Origin: Desulfobacula sp.
GTDB lineage: Bacteria > Desulfobacterota > Desulfobacteria > Desulfobacterales > Desulfobacteraceae
Length of the DNA: 20,923 nucleotides
Direction: 5' to 3'
NCBI GenBank assembly: GCA_023139225.1
Contig: JAGLNZ010000310.1
Span: forward strand, 1 to 20,923
Below are positions 1-9,611 of this stretch, one piece after another (within the stretch, counting starts at the first letter, position 1; the number at the start of each line of letters is the position of its first letter). The translations under genes and the position numbers were made by a program. The notes under the pieces were generated by a model. It was not told the origin of the DNA and did no database searches. It saw only the letters and a program-made list of their open reading frames with translations.

Positions 1-1720
1 AAGACACCTTAAACACCCTGATCATGTCCTTGAGCGTGGATGCAAGACCGGACAGATCCGTGGCACTCTTTTTGGTCATAGCACTTCGTTGTGACATTTT
101 TTCTGTAATAGTGGTCACACCGGCAATATCTTTTGCAATTTCAGATGACACTTGAGAACTCTGGGCAACATTCTCGTTAACTTCGCTAATGCCGGTGGAT
201 GCCTGTCCAATATTCAAGGCGACTTCCGTAGCAATGGCAGACTGTTCTTCTATGGCAGCGGCAATTGTGTCAACAGTTTCATTCACATCTAAAATAACCT
301 CTGATATTTTAACAACATCCTGAACCGTATCATCAGTCGAACTTTGTATACCGGATATTTTTTCATGAATATCCAGGGTGGCTTTAGCAGTCTGACCGGC
401 AAGGCTCTTGATCTCACTTGCAACAACAGCAAACCCTTTTCCTGCCTCGCCCGCCCTTGCAGCCTCAATGGTGGCATTCAATGCCAGAAGGTTGGTCTGT
501 TCTGCAATATCCGTAATCACTTCGGTTACTTTGGAAATATCCCTGGCAGCTTTCCCTAAAAATTCCACCCTTGCGGATGCACTTTTAACCTGGTCTGTTG
601 CATTTTTTGAAATCATCTTGGCTTTTTCGCAGTTTAACGCCACTTCACCCAAAGAGCCCTGCATCTGAGAGGCAGAATCGGCAACCATGCCGACATTGGT
701 GGCTGCCTGTTCGCTGGCTGTAGCCACAGTATTCATATTGGCACTCATTTCCTCGGAGGCTGCTGCAACACTGACAGCTCTCTCTGAGAGCTCCTGTGCA
801 CCATCAGACATCTTGCCTGAAACCGACATCATATCCCCTGATGCTGTGTTCACTGTCTCGGCATTAGCCCTGACATCAACAATAATATTGTTAAGCCTGG
901 CAATAAAGGCATTAAACCATGTTGCCAGCTCTCCGATCTCATCATAGCGTTTTTTGGGCAACCGTTTTGTCAGATCCCCTTCTCCTGTAGCGATCTCCTT
1001 TAAGCTGCCGGTAACCTCAATAATGGGATTGGCAACCATCAGCTTAAGGCCATAGGCCAGAACAATCACCAGAACAACCACCAGGCTGATAAGAGCGATC
1101 CCCTGTTTTAAAAATGAAGAGTTCAGACGCTTATCTATAATACTGCTGAACAATGCAATCTCTTTTTTAACCTTTGCCTTGTCCTTGTCGATCAGCCTTG
1201 CAACCAGTTTGTCAGTGTAATATATTTGAACGCTTCCGGTTAATTCTTCACCTTGAAATGAATCTTTTTTAAAGGAAAAATTTTCATCAAGAACAATGTC
1301 ATCGGGCAGCTTAGCAGCTGTTTTAACCCCATTATTCACCCAGAGTGCTGCAAAGGGTGAACCTTGTGCATCCAGCATTTTAATGGCCAGAATTTCCGGC
1401 ATATCCATATAGCCTTTAAATACTTTCTGGGCGCCGTCAGCATTAAAATCGTACATAAACGTTGATGCCATGCCGGAAATAATGCCGGTACTCAGCCGGT
1501 ATTTCTTTTTCAGGATTTCTTTTTGCTGCACACCATAATTTTCAATTGTCTGTTCTGTTTTTGTGATATGGGTATCAATGATAAAATCAATAAGGCTATT
1601 TTCCATATTCAGAAATACAATTGCAGTTACGGACAGAAGTATGAGTATCAAGAGGCCGCTGAAAAGGGACATTCTTGCGGATATCCCAAATTTTATCTTG
1701 TCTGAAGCTTTGCTTCCCAT
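1..1720 (-). CDS. Methyl-accepting chemotaxis protein (3' end outside window)
   Basis: Inner-membrane chemoreceptor that would signal to CheA/CheW. The reverse strand is open from ATG at 1720 to the left edge, about 573 codons, and is still open there. Seen in order: cytoplasmic N-terminus, a first membrane helix at about residues 17-35, a periplasmic sensor region of about 165 residues, a second helix at about 202-223 rich in Val/Ile/Leu, a HAMP-like segment containing EGDLTKRLP, and a long helical signalling domain. The receptor hairpin tip is recognisable near residues 395-440 ([19 protein letters not shown], then [15 protein letters not shown]). An AAAGG ribosome site precedes the ATG. 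The sensor region looks Cache/PAS-like but I cannot assign a ligand. It lies 125 bp after a periplasmic binding-protein gene in the same direction, at the tail of the bbs gene train. Family certain, ligand unknown. Confidence 0.93.
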   Translation of the reverse strand, partial: MGSKASDKIKFGISARMSLFSGLLILILLSVTAIVFLNMENSLIDFIIDTHITKTEQTIENYGVQQKEILKKKYRLSTGIISGMASTFMYDFNADGAQKVFKGYMDMPEILAIKMLDAQGSPFAALWVNNGVKTAAKLPDDIVLDENFSFKKDSFQGEELTGSVQIYYTDKLVARLIDKDKAKVKKEIALFSSIIDKRLNSSFLKQGIALISLVVVLVIVLAYGLKLMVANPIIEVTGSLKEIATGEGDLTKRLPKKRYDEIGELATWFNAFIARLNNIIVDVRANAETVNTASGDMMSVSGKMSDGAQELSERAVSVAAASEEMSANMNTVATASEQAATNVGMVADSASQMQGSLGEVALNCEKAKMISKNATDQVKSASARVEFLGKAARDISKVTEVITDIAEQTNLLALNATIEAARAGEAGKGFAVVASEIKSLAGQTAKATLDIHEKISGIQSSTDDTVQDVVKISEVILDVNETVDTIAAAIEEQSAIATEVALNIGQASTGISEVNENVAQSSQVSSEIAKDIAGVTTITEKMSQRSAMTKKSATDLSGLASTLKDMIRVFKVS

Positions 1721-1777
1721 AATATACCTTTTCTCAAATAATAAAAGCCGTTAAAACTTTGGCATTCACAAGGCAAC

Positions 1778-1803
1778 GCGGACCGCCACAAAGGCGGTCA
1801 CGC
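1778..1803. repeat. GC-rich inverted repeat between binding protein and chemoreceptor genes
   Basis: GACCGCC and GGCGGTC form a perfect 7-bp stem around ACAAA; with one bulged A the stem extends by GCG/CGC. It is the only GC-rich patch in the 125-bp spacer. Neither strand shows a run of T after it, so a classical intrinsic terminator is not supported. It may be an mRNA-stabilising or attenuating hairpin, or a small repeat. Confidence 0.5.
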
Positions 1804-1845
1804 TGCTTATTTGAATTGCATATAAAAAATAAATCCGTCTATGTT

Positions 1846-2574
1846 TTACGGCTGCCAGTTGTCATAGGGACTATCAAGGGGAGCCATGATTTTATCAAAA
1901 TCCCCCTTTACCCGAAGTTTACCAATGTATTTGGATAAAAACTGATCTGTATCACCACCCTGCCCGTCTTTTGGAAGGATGATTTTTACATCATAGACTT
2001 TATACAGGTCCCGTTGAATATGGGTCAGGTTATTTTTTTTGATAAGGGGATCAGTGGCAGAATCTGCAAAAATAAGGGCATCAATCCTTCCGGCATTCAC
2101 TTTTTTCAGGCTTTGTTCCAGGCTTGGTGAACCCTTGACACTGAAATCAAAATACTGGGTATGGGCGATGTCTGTTTCCACTTTTGCCATACGAAGCTTG
2201 TCTTTGGTTATATTACTGCCCTTTTTTGTATACAAAACAAAATTAACATGGAAAATGGTTTCCGTTGAATAGGCATAATCCAAAGCGGACGGGTTTATTT
2301 CGGGAATAGCAATCAGCGGCATATGAAAATCAGCTTTTCCTACTTTTACATTATTCATGGAACGTGCAAAAGGTTCAACAACAAGACTGATGTCCTTACC
2401 GGATTCCAAGGAGATCGCCTTGACAAGATCAACCAGGACACCTTTATCAGAATTCTCTGCAGAGACCGGCATTTCTGCCAGACTGGCCCTATAGTCTGCG
2501 GCATGAACATTTATTAGCGTGATACATAATACAGCAATACTCGATAAAATAGTTTTCAACATCAATTTCTTCAT
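1846..2574 (-). CDS. Periplasmic solute-binding protein, family 3 type
   Basis: Protein of 242 aa with a clear signal peptide: MKKL, a hydrophobic core, and a likely cut after VHA-A near residue 25. The mature part has the pattern of small family-3 extracellular binding proteins (GVLVDLVKAISLESGKD, then VGKADFHMPLIAIPE, then a C-terminal lobe with RIDALIFADSA). No permease or ATPase gene lies beside it, so it may serve a sensory rather than a transport role; that is inference. GGAGG stands about 5 bases before the ATG. The gene begins 47 bp after the membrane Fe-S oxidoreductase and is followed by a chemoreceptor gene, all in the same direction. Such orphan proteins are common in Desulfobacterota and their ligands are mostly unknown. 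Confidence 0.85.
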   Translation of the reverse strand: MKKLMLKTILSSIAVLCITLINVHAADYRASLAEMPVSAENSDKGVLVDLVKAISLESGKDISLVVEPFARSMNNVKVGKADFHMPLIAIPEINPSALDYAYSTETIFHVNFVLYTKKGSNITKDKLRMAKVETDIAHTQYFDFSVKGSPSLEQSLKKVNAGRIDALIFADSATDPLIKKNNLTHIQRDLYKVYDVKIILPKDGQGGDTDQFLSKYIGKLRVKGDFDKIMAPLDSPYDNWQP

Positions 2575-2621
2575 ACAGCCTCCATCTCTTTTCTAATTGT
2601 GGTTCAGTAAAATGTAGTGAT

Positions 2622-4607
2622 TTAAGTCTCTGGAATATCTTTGAGAAATTTATCAACAATTTCTGCGATATCAAAGGCTCTTGTATCTTCTGTATATTTT
2701 TTTACACCATCGGTTAACATCAGCAGGCAGAAAGGACAGGCAACAGCAATGGTATCAGCATTTGTATCAAGTGCTTCACGCGCTCGTTCCTGGTTAATTC
2801 TTGTTCCGGTTTCTTCTGCCCAGTAATTGCCGCCGCCGCCGCCACAGCAAAAACTTTCATTTTTATTTCTGGACATTTCAACAAGATTTCCAACACAAGA
2901 AATTACTTTTCTCGGGTCTTCATACAACCCGTTCCTGCGGCCCAGATAACACGGGTCATGATAAGTAATACGCCCGCCGGTCTTCTTGGTATCAAGATTC
3001 AGTTTTCCTTCATCAATGAGCATTTTAATAAATGCAGCATGGGGTATGACCTCATATTCACCCCCTAATTTGGGATAATGCCGGGTAAAACTATTATAAC
3101 AATGCGGGCACATGGTGATTATTTTTTGAATGCCAAGGGATGAGAAATCCTCAATATTCTGCTGGGCGATTTCAGCGAATAAAAACTCATTTCCCATCTG
3201 CTTGGCAGGATCTCCGGTACAGCGTGAATCTTCAAGAATCCCAAATGAAACATTGGCTTTTTGTAAAATATTTACCATGGCTCTTCCGATATTCCATGCC
3301 CGCTGTTCATAAGTGATGGAACAGCCTATCCAGAGAAGATACTGGGTCTTGCCCGGTTCAAAAACCGGGACTTCAAGATCTTTGCGCCATTCCGCCGCAC
3401 CTGAAGGCGTACCGAAAAAAGGATGGGACCGCTGCTCAAGACTGGAGACAGCTTTTCCCATGAGTTCGGGAATCTGCCCCTGCTCCATTACCAGGTTCTG
3501 CCGGAACCTCATGATGGTTTTGGGCTGATTGATACTCACAGGGCAGACCTCCATACAGGCGGCACAGGTTGTACAATTAAAAATGGCCTCCATGGACATT
3601 GAATCAATCACTGTCTCATCCATTTCAGTGTTGTTAAGCTTCTGCGCCATGGTCACAATGACGCCTTTAGGGGACAAAGGTTTTTCGGTATTATGTGCCG
3701 GGCAGACTTCCTGGCATCGCCCGCACCATAAGCAGCTTGAAAAATCCAGAAACCGTTTTCGCGTAAAATCAGACAACTTGTCCGCCCCTAAAGCCGGAAG
3801 CTCCTCTGCATCTTCATCATCAAAAGCAGAAAAGTCCATCACCCCCATTTTTACTCCCGGCGACGGATCGGCAAATCCACAATTAACCGGTGCAAGTATA
3901 ATATGAACAAGGGGTGAAAATGGGATATAGGCGATAAAAAAAAGCGCCAAAAGGCCATGAACCCACCAGGTCATGGTGTGTATCTGAAGGGCATTGGCCT
4001 TGCCGATGATACTTGAAGCAAAGAAATTTCCCACAAAAGCACCGGTTTCAAGGTTACCGGCCGAAAGCCTGGCCCCTTCCATAACAAAACCGGTTATGAT
4101 GACAAACCCTAAAAGACTGCCGACAAGAACAAAACCCTTTCTTGCCTCTGGCATCTTAAGGCGTTCCGGCATGAACAGTCTTCTTAAAAGAAAAAAAACA
4201 ACACCTATAAGTACCAGAAGCCCGGCCAGATCAAGTAAAAATGCCATAAACCAGCGATTAAAAGCCCCATTAAAAACCGGCAGGCCAAAAACAATATTCA
4301 ATATGACAAGATTTGTCCCGACAAAAAGGGTTACCATTCCCCAGAATAAACAACCGTGGGCAATACCGGAAGCAGGTCTCCTGTAAATTTTAGCGTTTAA
4401 AATTCCTTTGACAAAAAAAGCTGCCGGATGAAAGGTCCCGATTCCCTGAAACATGCTGGTAATTGAAGGAATTACCCTGAGCCTGCCCTTTTTTATACCT
4501 TGCCATTGCAGATATAGACCGTAAAGAAAAATAAGGATGACCGGAATTGCCAGCAGATCAATGATGACACCGTAATTGATATTCCAGTAGGGAATACGGG
4601 CCGCCAT
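2622..4607 (-). CDS. Membrane Fe-S oxidoreductase, ETF:menaquinone oxidoreductase (EMO) type
   Basis: Protein of 661 aa fusing a membrane cytochrome-like part to an HdrD-like part. Residues about 12-243 hold five to six membrane helices with candidate haem b ligands H84, H210, H217 and H235. Two [4Fe-4S] motifs follow: C292/C295/C298/C302 and C345/C348/C351/C355. Two cysteine-rich (CCG) domains end the protein: C429, C463, C500/C503, and C553, C587-C588, C624/C627. The first CCG domain has CTG rather than CCG, so only the second has the full set for a non-cubane cluster. Proteins of this fusion type take electrons from EtfAB and reduce menaquinone. The ATG directly abuts the etfA stop codon, with GGAGG inside the end of etfA, indicating translational coupling. 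Here it most likely serves the BbsG dehydrogenase; that partner is inferred from position. Confidence 0.9.
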   Translation of the reverse strand: MAARIPYWNINYGVIIDLLAIPVILIFLYGLYLQWQGIKKGRLRVIPSITSMFQGIGTFHPAAFFVKGILNAKIYRRPASGIAHGCLFWGMVTLFVGTNLVILNIVFGLPVFNGAFNRWFMAFLLDLAGLLVLIGVVFFLLRRLFMPERLKMPEARKGFVLVGSLLGFVIITGFVMEGARLSAGNLETGAFVGNFFASSIIGKANALQIHTMTWWVHGLLALFFIAYIPFSPLVHIILAPVNCGFADPSPGVKMGVMDFSAFDDEDAEELPALGADKLSDFTRKRFLDFSSCLWCGRCQEVCPAHNTEKPLSPKGVIVTMAQKLNNTEMDETVIDSMSMEAIFNCTTCAACMEVCPVSINQPKTIMRFRQNLVMEQGQIPELMGKAVSSLEQRSHPFFGTPSGAAEWRKDLEVPVFEPGKTQYLLWIGCSITYEQRAWNIGRAMVNILQKANVSFGILEDSRCTGDPAKQMGNEFLFAEIAQQNIEDFSSLGIQKIITMCPHCYNSFTRHYPKLGGEYEVIPHAAFIKMLIDEGKLNLDTKKTGGRITYHDPCYLGRRNGLYEDPRKVISCVGNLVEMSRNKNESFCCGGGGGNYWAEETGTRINQERAREALDTNADTIAVACPFCLLMLTDGVKKYTEDTRAFDIAEIVDKFLKDIPET

Positions 4608-5495
4608 TTACCTATCCTCCATAATAGCCTGGGTTAATACCGGGACTATTTTCTTATAATCACAGACAATCCCGAATCTGGCACGGTTGAAAATATTGGC
4701 ATCTTCATCCTTATTAATGGCCACCACACATTTTGAATTGGCTATTCCCGCAAGGTGCTGGCTGGCACCGGATATCCCAACGGCAAAGTAAACGCTGGGA
4801 GCAACAATCTTGCCGGTCTGACCGATCTGTTTGGTTGGAGATGCCCATCCTTCATCAACGGCACCCCTTGAAGCTCCCACAGCGCCATTGAACTGGTCTG
4901 CCATATGCTGAAGCATGGTAAAATTATCAGAAACACCGATTCCCCTGCCTCCTGACACAATAACATCTGCATCTTCCAAGGGTATCCCTTCTGTCTGCTC
5001 ATGTTTTTCAGCAACAAGTTTCACTTTTTGCTCAATAGAATCAAGAAGGACAGACTCAGTTGTTCCCTCAAGTTTGGCAGTTTCAAAATACTTGCGGCGG
5101 ATGGTCAATATGGCAGGAGTTGATTCCAACTTTTGTTTTATTATTGCCTTGCCGCCATACACCGGGCGTTCTATTACCATATCCGGATGAACAAAAGTCA
5201 CTTCCGTGACCACAGGGGCTGACAAAGCCACACTCAATGGCCCGGCCAGGCCGGTTCCCAGAGTTGAAACACTCATCAGGATGACATCATAATTCTCCTG
5301 TTTAATTATGGCTGTAACACTTGATACAAGATTTGCAGCCACAGTCTTATCCGTCTGCCATGCCTTGCCAAATAATCCGGGTATCTGCCCTTCACCCAAT
5401 GCAATAATGTCCGGGATATCGCAAAACAGCCTGCTCACGGTCATTAATTCACCAATTTTTTTGGGATCAATATTTTCTATGATAAGTGTTTTCAT
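4608..5495 (-). CDS. etfA: Electron transfer flavoprotein, alpha subunit
   Basis: Protein of 295 aa. The C-terminal FAD domain is typical: SGGRGIG at about 181-187, [10 protein letters not shown] at 208-217, then the [11 protein letters not shown] and [12 protein letters not shown] segments (224-251) that hold the FAD. It is slightly shorter than usual and has no N-terminal ferredoxin extension. With EtfB it would accept electrons from acyl-CoA dehydrogenases. Its ATG overlaps the etfB stop (ATGA, 4-bp overlap) and its stop abuts the next gene, so etfB, etfA and the membrane oxidoreductase form one tightly coupled unit. In this setting it should carry electrons from benzylsuccinyl-CoA oxidation (BbsG) to the quinone pool. 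Family certain; the partner is inferred from position. Confidence 0.96.
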   Translation of the reverse strand: MKTLIIENIDPKKIGELMTVSRLFCDIPDIIALGEGQIPGLFGKAWQTDKTVAANLVSSVTAIIKQENYDVILMSVSTLGTGLAGPLSVALSAPVVTEVTFVHPDMVIERPVYGGKAIIKQKLESTPAILTIRRKYFETAKLEGTTESVLLDSIEQKVKLVAEKHEQTEGIPLEDADVIVSGGRGIGVSDNFTMLQHMADQFNGAVGASRGAVDEGWASPTKQIGQTGKIVAPSVYFAVGISGASQHLAGIANSKCVVAINKDEDANIFNRARFGIVCDYKKIVPVLTQAIMEDR

Positions 5496-6247
5496 ATATA
5501 CCTCTCCTCGGACAATCTCGTCAGTAATGACTTTACTGCTTCGTTAGGATCTTGTGCATCAATAAATTCACAAACCGATTCTATTTTTGGAATCTCAACA
5601 CTAATTTCCTGCAAAGGCATTTTGCCTTGTTCTATTCCGTTAAGTTTTATGACCGGTTTTTTCTTTGCAGCAAATATGGCTCGCACAGCCGGTATTCTGG
5701 GTACATTTTCCGGTATGCTTGTGATGGACAATACACCCGGACCCTGGAACTCAAGTTCGCGTTGTCCTGTGGCAGTCATCTGACTGACTGTCCAATCACC
5801 ATTTTTATAGTCAATATACCCGACCTGGGGGATAAAGGCGGTTCCAAGCATCTGGGCTAAAATTCCAGGGACAACTCCCCTGTCCATGTCCGCAGACTGC
5901 TGGCCTGCGAGAATAAGATCAACATCCTCTAAGTTGTCTATTGCCTGCTTAAGATTTTGAGCAATAATACCTGCATCATCAGATGTCCCTTTTACCAGCA
6001 CCAGCTTATCGGCTCCCATTGCCACACCTTTTCTTAAGAACTGGATATCGCTTTCAAGCCCATAGGAAATAATGGTCAAAGAAGAGGATGTTTTACCTTT
6101 AAGCTGTATCCCTGTTTCAATGGCATTTTCATCATAAAGCCCCAGCATTCTTGAAAACCGTTCATGAGCCCGGTTGTTTGACAATTCAAAATCCATGGAC
6201 GGCACTTCATAATCCGGGACAACCTTTGCTAATACCGCAATATGCAT
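5492..6247 (-). CDS. etfB: Electron transfer flavoprotein, beta subunit
   Basis: Protein of 251 aa, normal length for EtfB. Seen: an N-terminal segment MHIAVLAKVVPD typical of the family, LYDENAIE at about 38-45, and the nucleotide-binding segment AGQQSADMDRGVVPGILAQ at about 114-132. It binds AMP and docks on the dehydrogenase, forming EtfAB with the next gene. AAAGGAG precedes the ATG by a normal distance. It starts 16 bp after bbsH in the same direction, so it is almost certainly part of the bbs transcript. The DxxxGxVP motif is the normal non-bifurcating-compatible EtfB signature, but I cannot exclude bifurcation from sequence alone. Confidence 0.96.
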   Translation of the reverse strand: MHIAVLAKVVPDYEVPSMDFELSNNRAHERFSRMLGLYDENAIETGIQLKGKTSSSLTIISYGLESDIQFLRKGVAMGADKLVLVKGTSDDAGIIAQNLKQAIDNLEDVDLILAGQQSADMDRGVVPGILAQMLGTAFIPQVGYIDYKNGDWTVSQMTATGQRELEFQGPGVLSITSIPENVPRIPAVRAIFAAKKKPVIKLNGIEQGKMPLQEISVEIPKIESVCEFIDAQDPNEAVKSLLTRLSEERYI

Positions 6248-6263
6248 TTTTATACTCCTTTAT

Positions 6264-7034
6264 CTATCTACCCTTCCATTGAGGCGCTCTTTTCTCTGCA
6301 AATGCTGCAAAGCCCTCTTTTCTGTCTTCTGTATCGCGCAAGGCTCCCCACAACAGGTGTGAGAATGCAATACCATGTTCCAGCGGCATTTCAAGTCCCA
6401 TAATTACGGCCTGCTTTGCCGCCTTCACACTTAAGGGTGCATTGCCTGCAATTTTTAAGGCCAGTTTTTTGGCAAAACCCATGAGTTCGCCCGGTTCAAC
6501 CACATCACTGATGAGTCCCACCCTGTGAGCTTCTTTGGCATCAATCATCTCTCCGGTCAACAGCATTTTCATTGCAACGGCCTGGGGAATGGCTCTTGGC
6601 ATACATTGGGTACCGTTTAAGCCGGCAAGACTGGCCACTTTGACTTCTGTCAGTCCGAATTTTGCATTGGAGCTTGCTATCCTTAAATCACATGCCAATG
6701 CCATTTCAAGGCCGCCGCCCACGGCATACCCGTTTATGGCGCAGATGAGCGGTTTCCACATTTTCATATGGGGAACAATGGGCTGACCCTCCCTTAACCA
6801 AATGGATGCCATGCATTCATCCGGCGGAGGTGTCTTTTTCATATCCGTACCCGTACAAAAAGACTTTTCTCCGGCACCTGTCAGCACGGAAACACGGATA
6901 TCATCATCCTTTATTACTTCAGCCCAGATTTCAGCCAGTCGTGTAACAGATTCCGGATCAAGTGAATTCATGGCGTTGGGCCTGTTCAGTGTTATAGTTG
7001 CAACGTGATCTTCTTTTGTAAATTCTACTCCCAT
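6264..7034 (-). CDS. bbsH: Phenylitaconyl-CoA hydratase (crotonase family)
   Basis: Protein of 256 aa of the enoyl-CoA hydratase/crotonase family. Both catalytic glutamates of true hydratases are present, 20 residues apart: E110 in GGGLEMALACD and E130 in FGLTE. The oxyanion-hole segments are FCTGTDMKK at 59-67 and GYAVGGG at 102-108. In the toluene pathway this enzyme adds water to (E)-2-phenylitaconyl-CoA, giving 2-(alpha-hydroxybenzyl)succinyl-CoA. The symbol rests on its place after bbsG in a complete bbsA-H order; the sequence alone says hydratase. Start: ATG with AAGGAG upstream, 41 bp after bbsG. Confidence 0.92.
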   Translation of the reverse strand: MGVEFTKEDHVATITLNRPNAMNSLDPESVTRLAEIWAEVIKDDDIRVSVLTGAGEKSFCTGTDMKKTPPPDECMASIWLREGQPIVPHMKMWKPLICAINGYAVGGGLEMALACDLRIASSNAKFGLTEVKVASLAGLNGTQCMPRAIPQAVAMKMLLTGEMIDAKEAHRVGLISDVVEPGELMGFAKKLALKIAGNAPLSVKAAKQAVIMGLEMPLEHGIAFSHLLWGALRDTEDRKEGFAAFAEKRAPQWKGR

Positions 7035-7075
7035 TATGACAACTCCTTTAAGCTCCGGTCCTACCGGCAGTTGTG

Positions 7076-8332
7076 TTAATCTTGTTCAACAGTTATTACA
7101 TAATCTTCTTCTTCAGTCACAATAAATGGATTATAGGGTTTTTTATCCCGCAAAAGCTGTCTTGCAATGGTCCATCTATGAATTTCATTGGGACCTTCAA
7201 GGACTCGCCAGATCCTGACCATCCTTGCTACGTATTCAATGCCAAGTTCCTTTGAAAGGCCGACACCGCCATGGAGCTGCATTGCCCTGTCAGCAACATT
7301 GGAAAGCATCTCAGTTGCTGCAACCTTTATAGTTGATCCTTCTATTCTCAAATCCGTGAGTCCCTGATCAGACTTCCAGGCGGCATAATATAATCTGAGA
7401 CGAACCGCCTCAAGCTCCATGGTGGAATCCGCGATCCAGTTCTGAACGCTCTGGCGCGTTGCCAAAGGCTTGCCAAACGTCACCCTTGTATTTGCCTGGT
7501 CAATCATCATCTGGATAATACGTTCAGCCATTCCAGTACAACGGGATGCAAGCTCAATCCTTCTCACACCAAATCGATTCTGAAGGGGAATAAATGCTTT
7601 TCCCACTTCTCCCAAAACAGCATTATCACCCACTTCAACTTCATCGAGAATCAGTTCCCATGTGGGCATGGCACCAATAACAGGAATTTCTTTTCCCACT
7701 CTTACACCCGGATGATCTTTATCAATTAAAAATGCCGTGAATTTTTCCTTGCTTGACGCTTCCTTATCAGTAACAGCAATCAGGATAAAAAAAACATTAT
7801 CTTTATCACATTTACTGATAAAAGTTTTTGTCCCGTTTATCAGCCACCCGTCCCCTTTTCGAACAGCCATTGTTTTTAACCCGCTCACGTCTGATCCTGC
7901 ATCAGCCTCTGTAACAGCCATGGCAGAATCAAGCTCGCGATTACAATAGGGGATAAAATACCTTTCACGCTGGTCACCGGCACAGCAGGCATCCAGGTAA
8001 TAAAGATTCGGGGCATCCGGGGGAAGCATAAAGCCGTGGGGTGAAAATCCCACATAACTTTTACAAAGCTCTTCCATAACCAATGTCTTTGCCATCATGC
8101 CAAGACCCTGGCCGCCAAATTTTTCATCCACTTCAATGCCCCAGAACCCCAGCTCTTTGGTAATGGCATAGAGCCGTTCCGAATCTTCTTTTGGAATAAG
8201 AGGACCCGGTTCGGTCCATAAACTCATATCACGTTCAAGCAGTGTTTTTTCCAAAGGCAGAAGTTCGCGTTTCACAAACTCTCTCATGGCTTGTTTTAAC
8301 ATCATATATTCTTCAGATATTCCAAAATCCAT
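7076..8332 (-). CDS. bbsG: (R)-benzylsuccinyl-CoA dehydrogenase (acyl-CoA dehydrogenase family)
   Basis: FAD-dependent acyl-CoA dehydrogenase, 418 aa. Seen: a helical N-terminus, the flavin/substrate segment TEADAGSDVSGLKT around residue 141, and in the C-terminal domain QLHGGVGLSKELGIE followed by EGPNEIHRWTIARQ, where the Glu of EGPNE (about E379) sits at the place of the catalytic base. In the toluene pathway it oxidises (R)-benzylsuccinyl-CoA to phenylitaconyl-CoA and passes electrons to ETF, encoded three and four cistrons on. A GTG two codons upstream (8338) is also in frame, but the GAGAG ribosome site is correctly spaced only for the ATG at 8332, which I chose. It follows bbsF by 52 bp. 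Confidence 0.94.
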   Translation of the reverse strand: MDFGISEEYMMLKQAMREFVKRELLPLEKTLLERDMSLWTEPGPLIPKEDSERLYAITKELGFWGIEVDEKFGGQGLGMMAKTLVMEELCKSYVGFSPHGFMLPPDAPNLYYLDACCAGDQRERYFIPYCNRELDSAMAVTEADAGSDVSGLKTMAVRKGDGWLINGTKTFISKCDKDNVFFILIAVTDKEASSKEKFTAFLIDKDHPGVRVGKEIPVIGAMPTWELILDEVEVGDNAVLGEVGKAFIPLQNRFGVRRIELASRCTGMAERIIQMMIDQANTRVTFGKPLATRQSVQNWIADSTMELEAVRLRLYYAAWKSDQGLTDLRIEGSTIKVAATEMLSNVADRAMQLHGGVGLSKELGIEYVARMVRIWRVLEGPNEIHRWTIARQLLRDKKPYNPFIVTEEEDYVITVEQD

Positions 8333-8384
8333 ATTCACTCTCTTTTTTAAATTTTAAAAAATATTATAAAAATTTTCTTTTCTA

Positions 8385-9611
8385 TCAAACAAGTACATCC
8401 ATTGCCTTAAGTTGTTCAAGTTCTTCGCTGGTATATCCTAAAAACCCGGTCAAGACCTCATCGGTATGCTCACCTAAAAGCGGTGCTGCTTTTTTCATTT
8501 CAATGGGGGTTTCGGAAAACATGATGGGCGCCCTATTATACAGGGTCCTGCCCACCACAGAATGATCAAGATAAGACCAGAAGTCGCGTTCAATAAGATG
8601 CTCATCTTCTACAGCAGCCCTGGCATCATTTACAACCCCCGCGTTCACACCTTTATCCAGCAATTGCTTCATCAGCTTTGGTGCATATTTATCCTTTGTC
8701 CAGTCTTCAACATATGTGTTAAGCTCGTCTTCATTTTCTTTTCTGGCCGAAAGACTGGCAAATTTTTCATCTTTTGCCCATAAAGGATCTCCCATCACTT
8801 CTTGCAGTCCCAGCCATTCATCATCCGTAAAAACTGCAATGGCCAGCCATTTTCTATATCCGAGTGTTTCATAGACGCCATGGGGAGCTGCATCGGGATC
8901 AGAGCACCCCAGTGGCCCCATGATTTCTCCATTTGCTGCATATACCATGCTGTCAACCGGTTTCATTGCAATGGCCGATTCAAGCTGGGAGACTTCAACG
9001 GTTTGCCCCTGTCCTGTTTTTTCCCGCTGGAGCAGGGCAGCCATGATGCCAAAAAGCGTATGGGTTGGAACCATGACATGATCCGTGTAATTGGTGCCGG
9101 TTCCAAAGGGGCTTTCACCCGGCATACAGGCCTGTGCCGTCAATCCGCAAAGCGCATTCAGATTCACCCCGAATCCCATAAAGGATTTATGGGGCCCGTC
9201 TGTTCCCTGCAGGCTCATTGTCACATAGATGATACGGGGATTGATCTTTTTTACATCTTCATACCCGAGATTCCATTTTTCCATCTGCCCGACACGAAAA
9301 TTATTGATAATGATATCACTTCTTTTAATCAACCGGATGACCACATCCCGCGCTTTGGGTTGCCGCATGTTCAAGGAAATGCATTTCTTGTTGGGATTCC
9401 TGTTTGCAAAATATCCGCTTCGTTCAAGCCCGTCGGCAATTCCGTCTTTAAATGGCCCGCCTTTTCTCAAAATATCGGGTCGTTTCATACTTTCAATCTT
9501 AATGACCTCAGCACCGCACTGGCCCAGAACGTTTGTGGTAATGGGACCTGCCCCCACCCAGGAAAAATCGCAGACAACAAGCCCTTCCAATGCTTTTTCA
9601 AAATTAGACAT
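8385..9611 (-). CDS. bbsF: Succinyl-CoA:(R)-benzylsuccinate CoA-transferase, BbsF subunit
   Basis: Class III (formyl-CoA transferase-like) CoA-transferase, 408 aa. Seen: an N-terminal segment [12 protein letters not shown] and GAEVIKIES, and the candidate catalytic aspartate D177 in NYTDHVM, 22 residues before TGQGQ, matching the aspartate that forms the acyl-enzyme anhydride in this family. With BbsE it moves CoA from succinyl-CoA to (R)-benzylsuccinate. An in-frame ATG ten codons upstream (9641) exists, but the ATG at 9611 has a strong AGGAGG site about 9 bases before it and begins [11 protein letters not shown], so I place the start there; it overlaps the end of bbsE by 8 bp. A 373-codon reading frame on the opposite strand is a shadow. 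Confidence 0.94.
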   Translation of the reverse strand: MSNFEKALEGLVVCDFSWVGAGPITTNVLGQCGAEVIKIESMKRPDILRKGGPFKDGIADGLERSGYFANRNPNKKCISLNMRQPKARDVVIRLIKRSDIIINNFRVGQMEKWNLGYEDVKKINPRIIYVTMSLQGTDGPHKSFMGFGVNLNALCGLTAQACMPGESPFGTGTNYTDHVMVPTHTLFGIMAALLQREKTGQGQTVEVSQLESAIAMKPVDSMVYAANGEIMGPLGCSDPDAAPHGVYETLGYRKWLAIAVFTDDEWLGLQEVMGDPLWAKDEKFASLSARKENEDELNTYVEDWTKDKYAPKLMKQLLDKGVNAGVVNDARAAVEDEHLIERDFWSYLDHSVVGRTLYNRAPIMFSETPIEMKKAAPLLGEHTDEVLTGFLGYTSEELEQLKAMDVLV

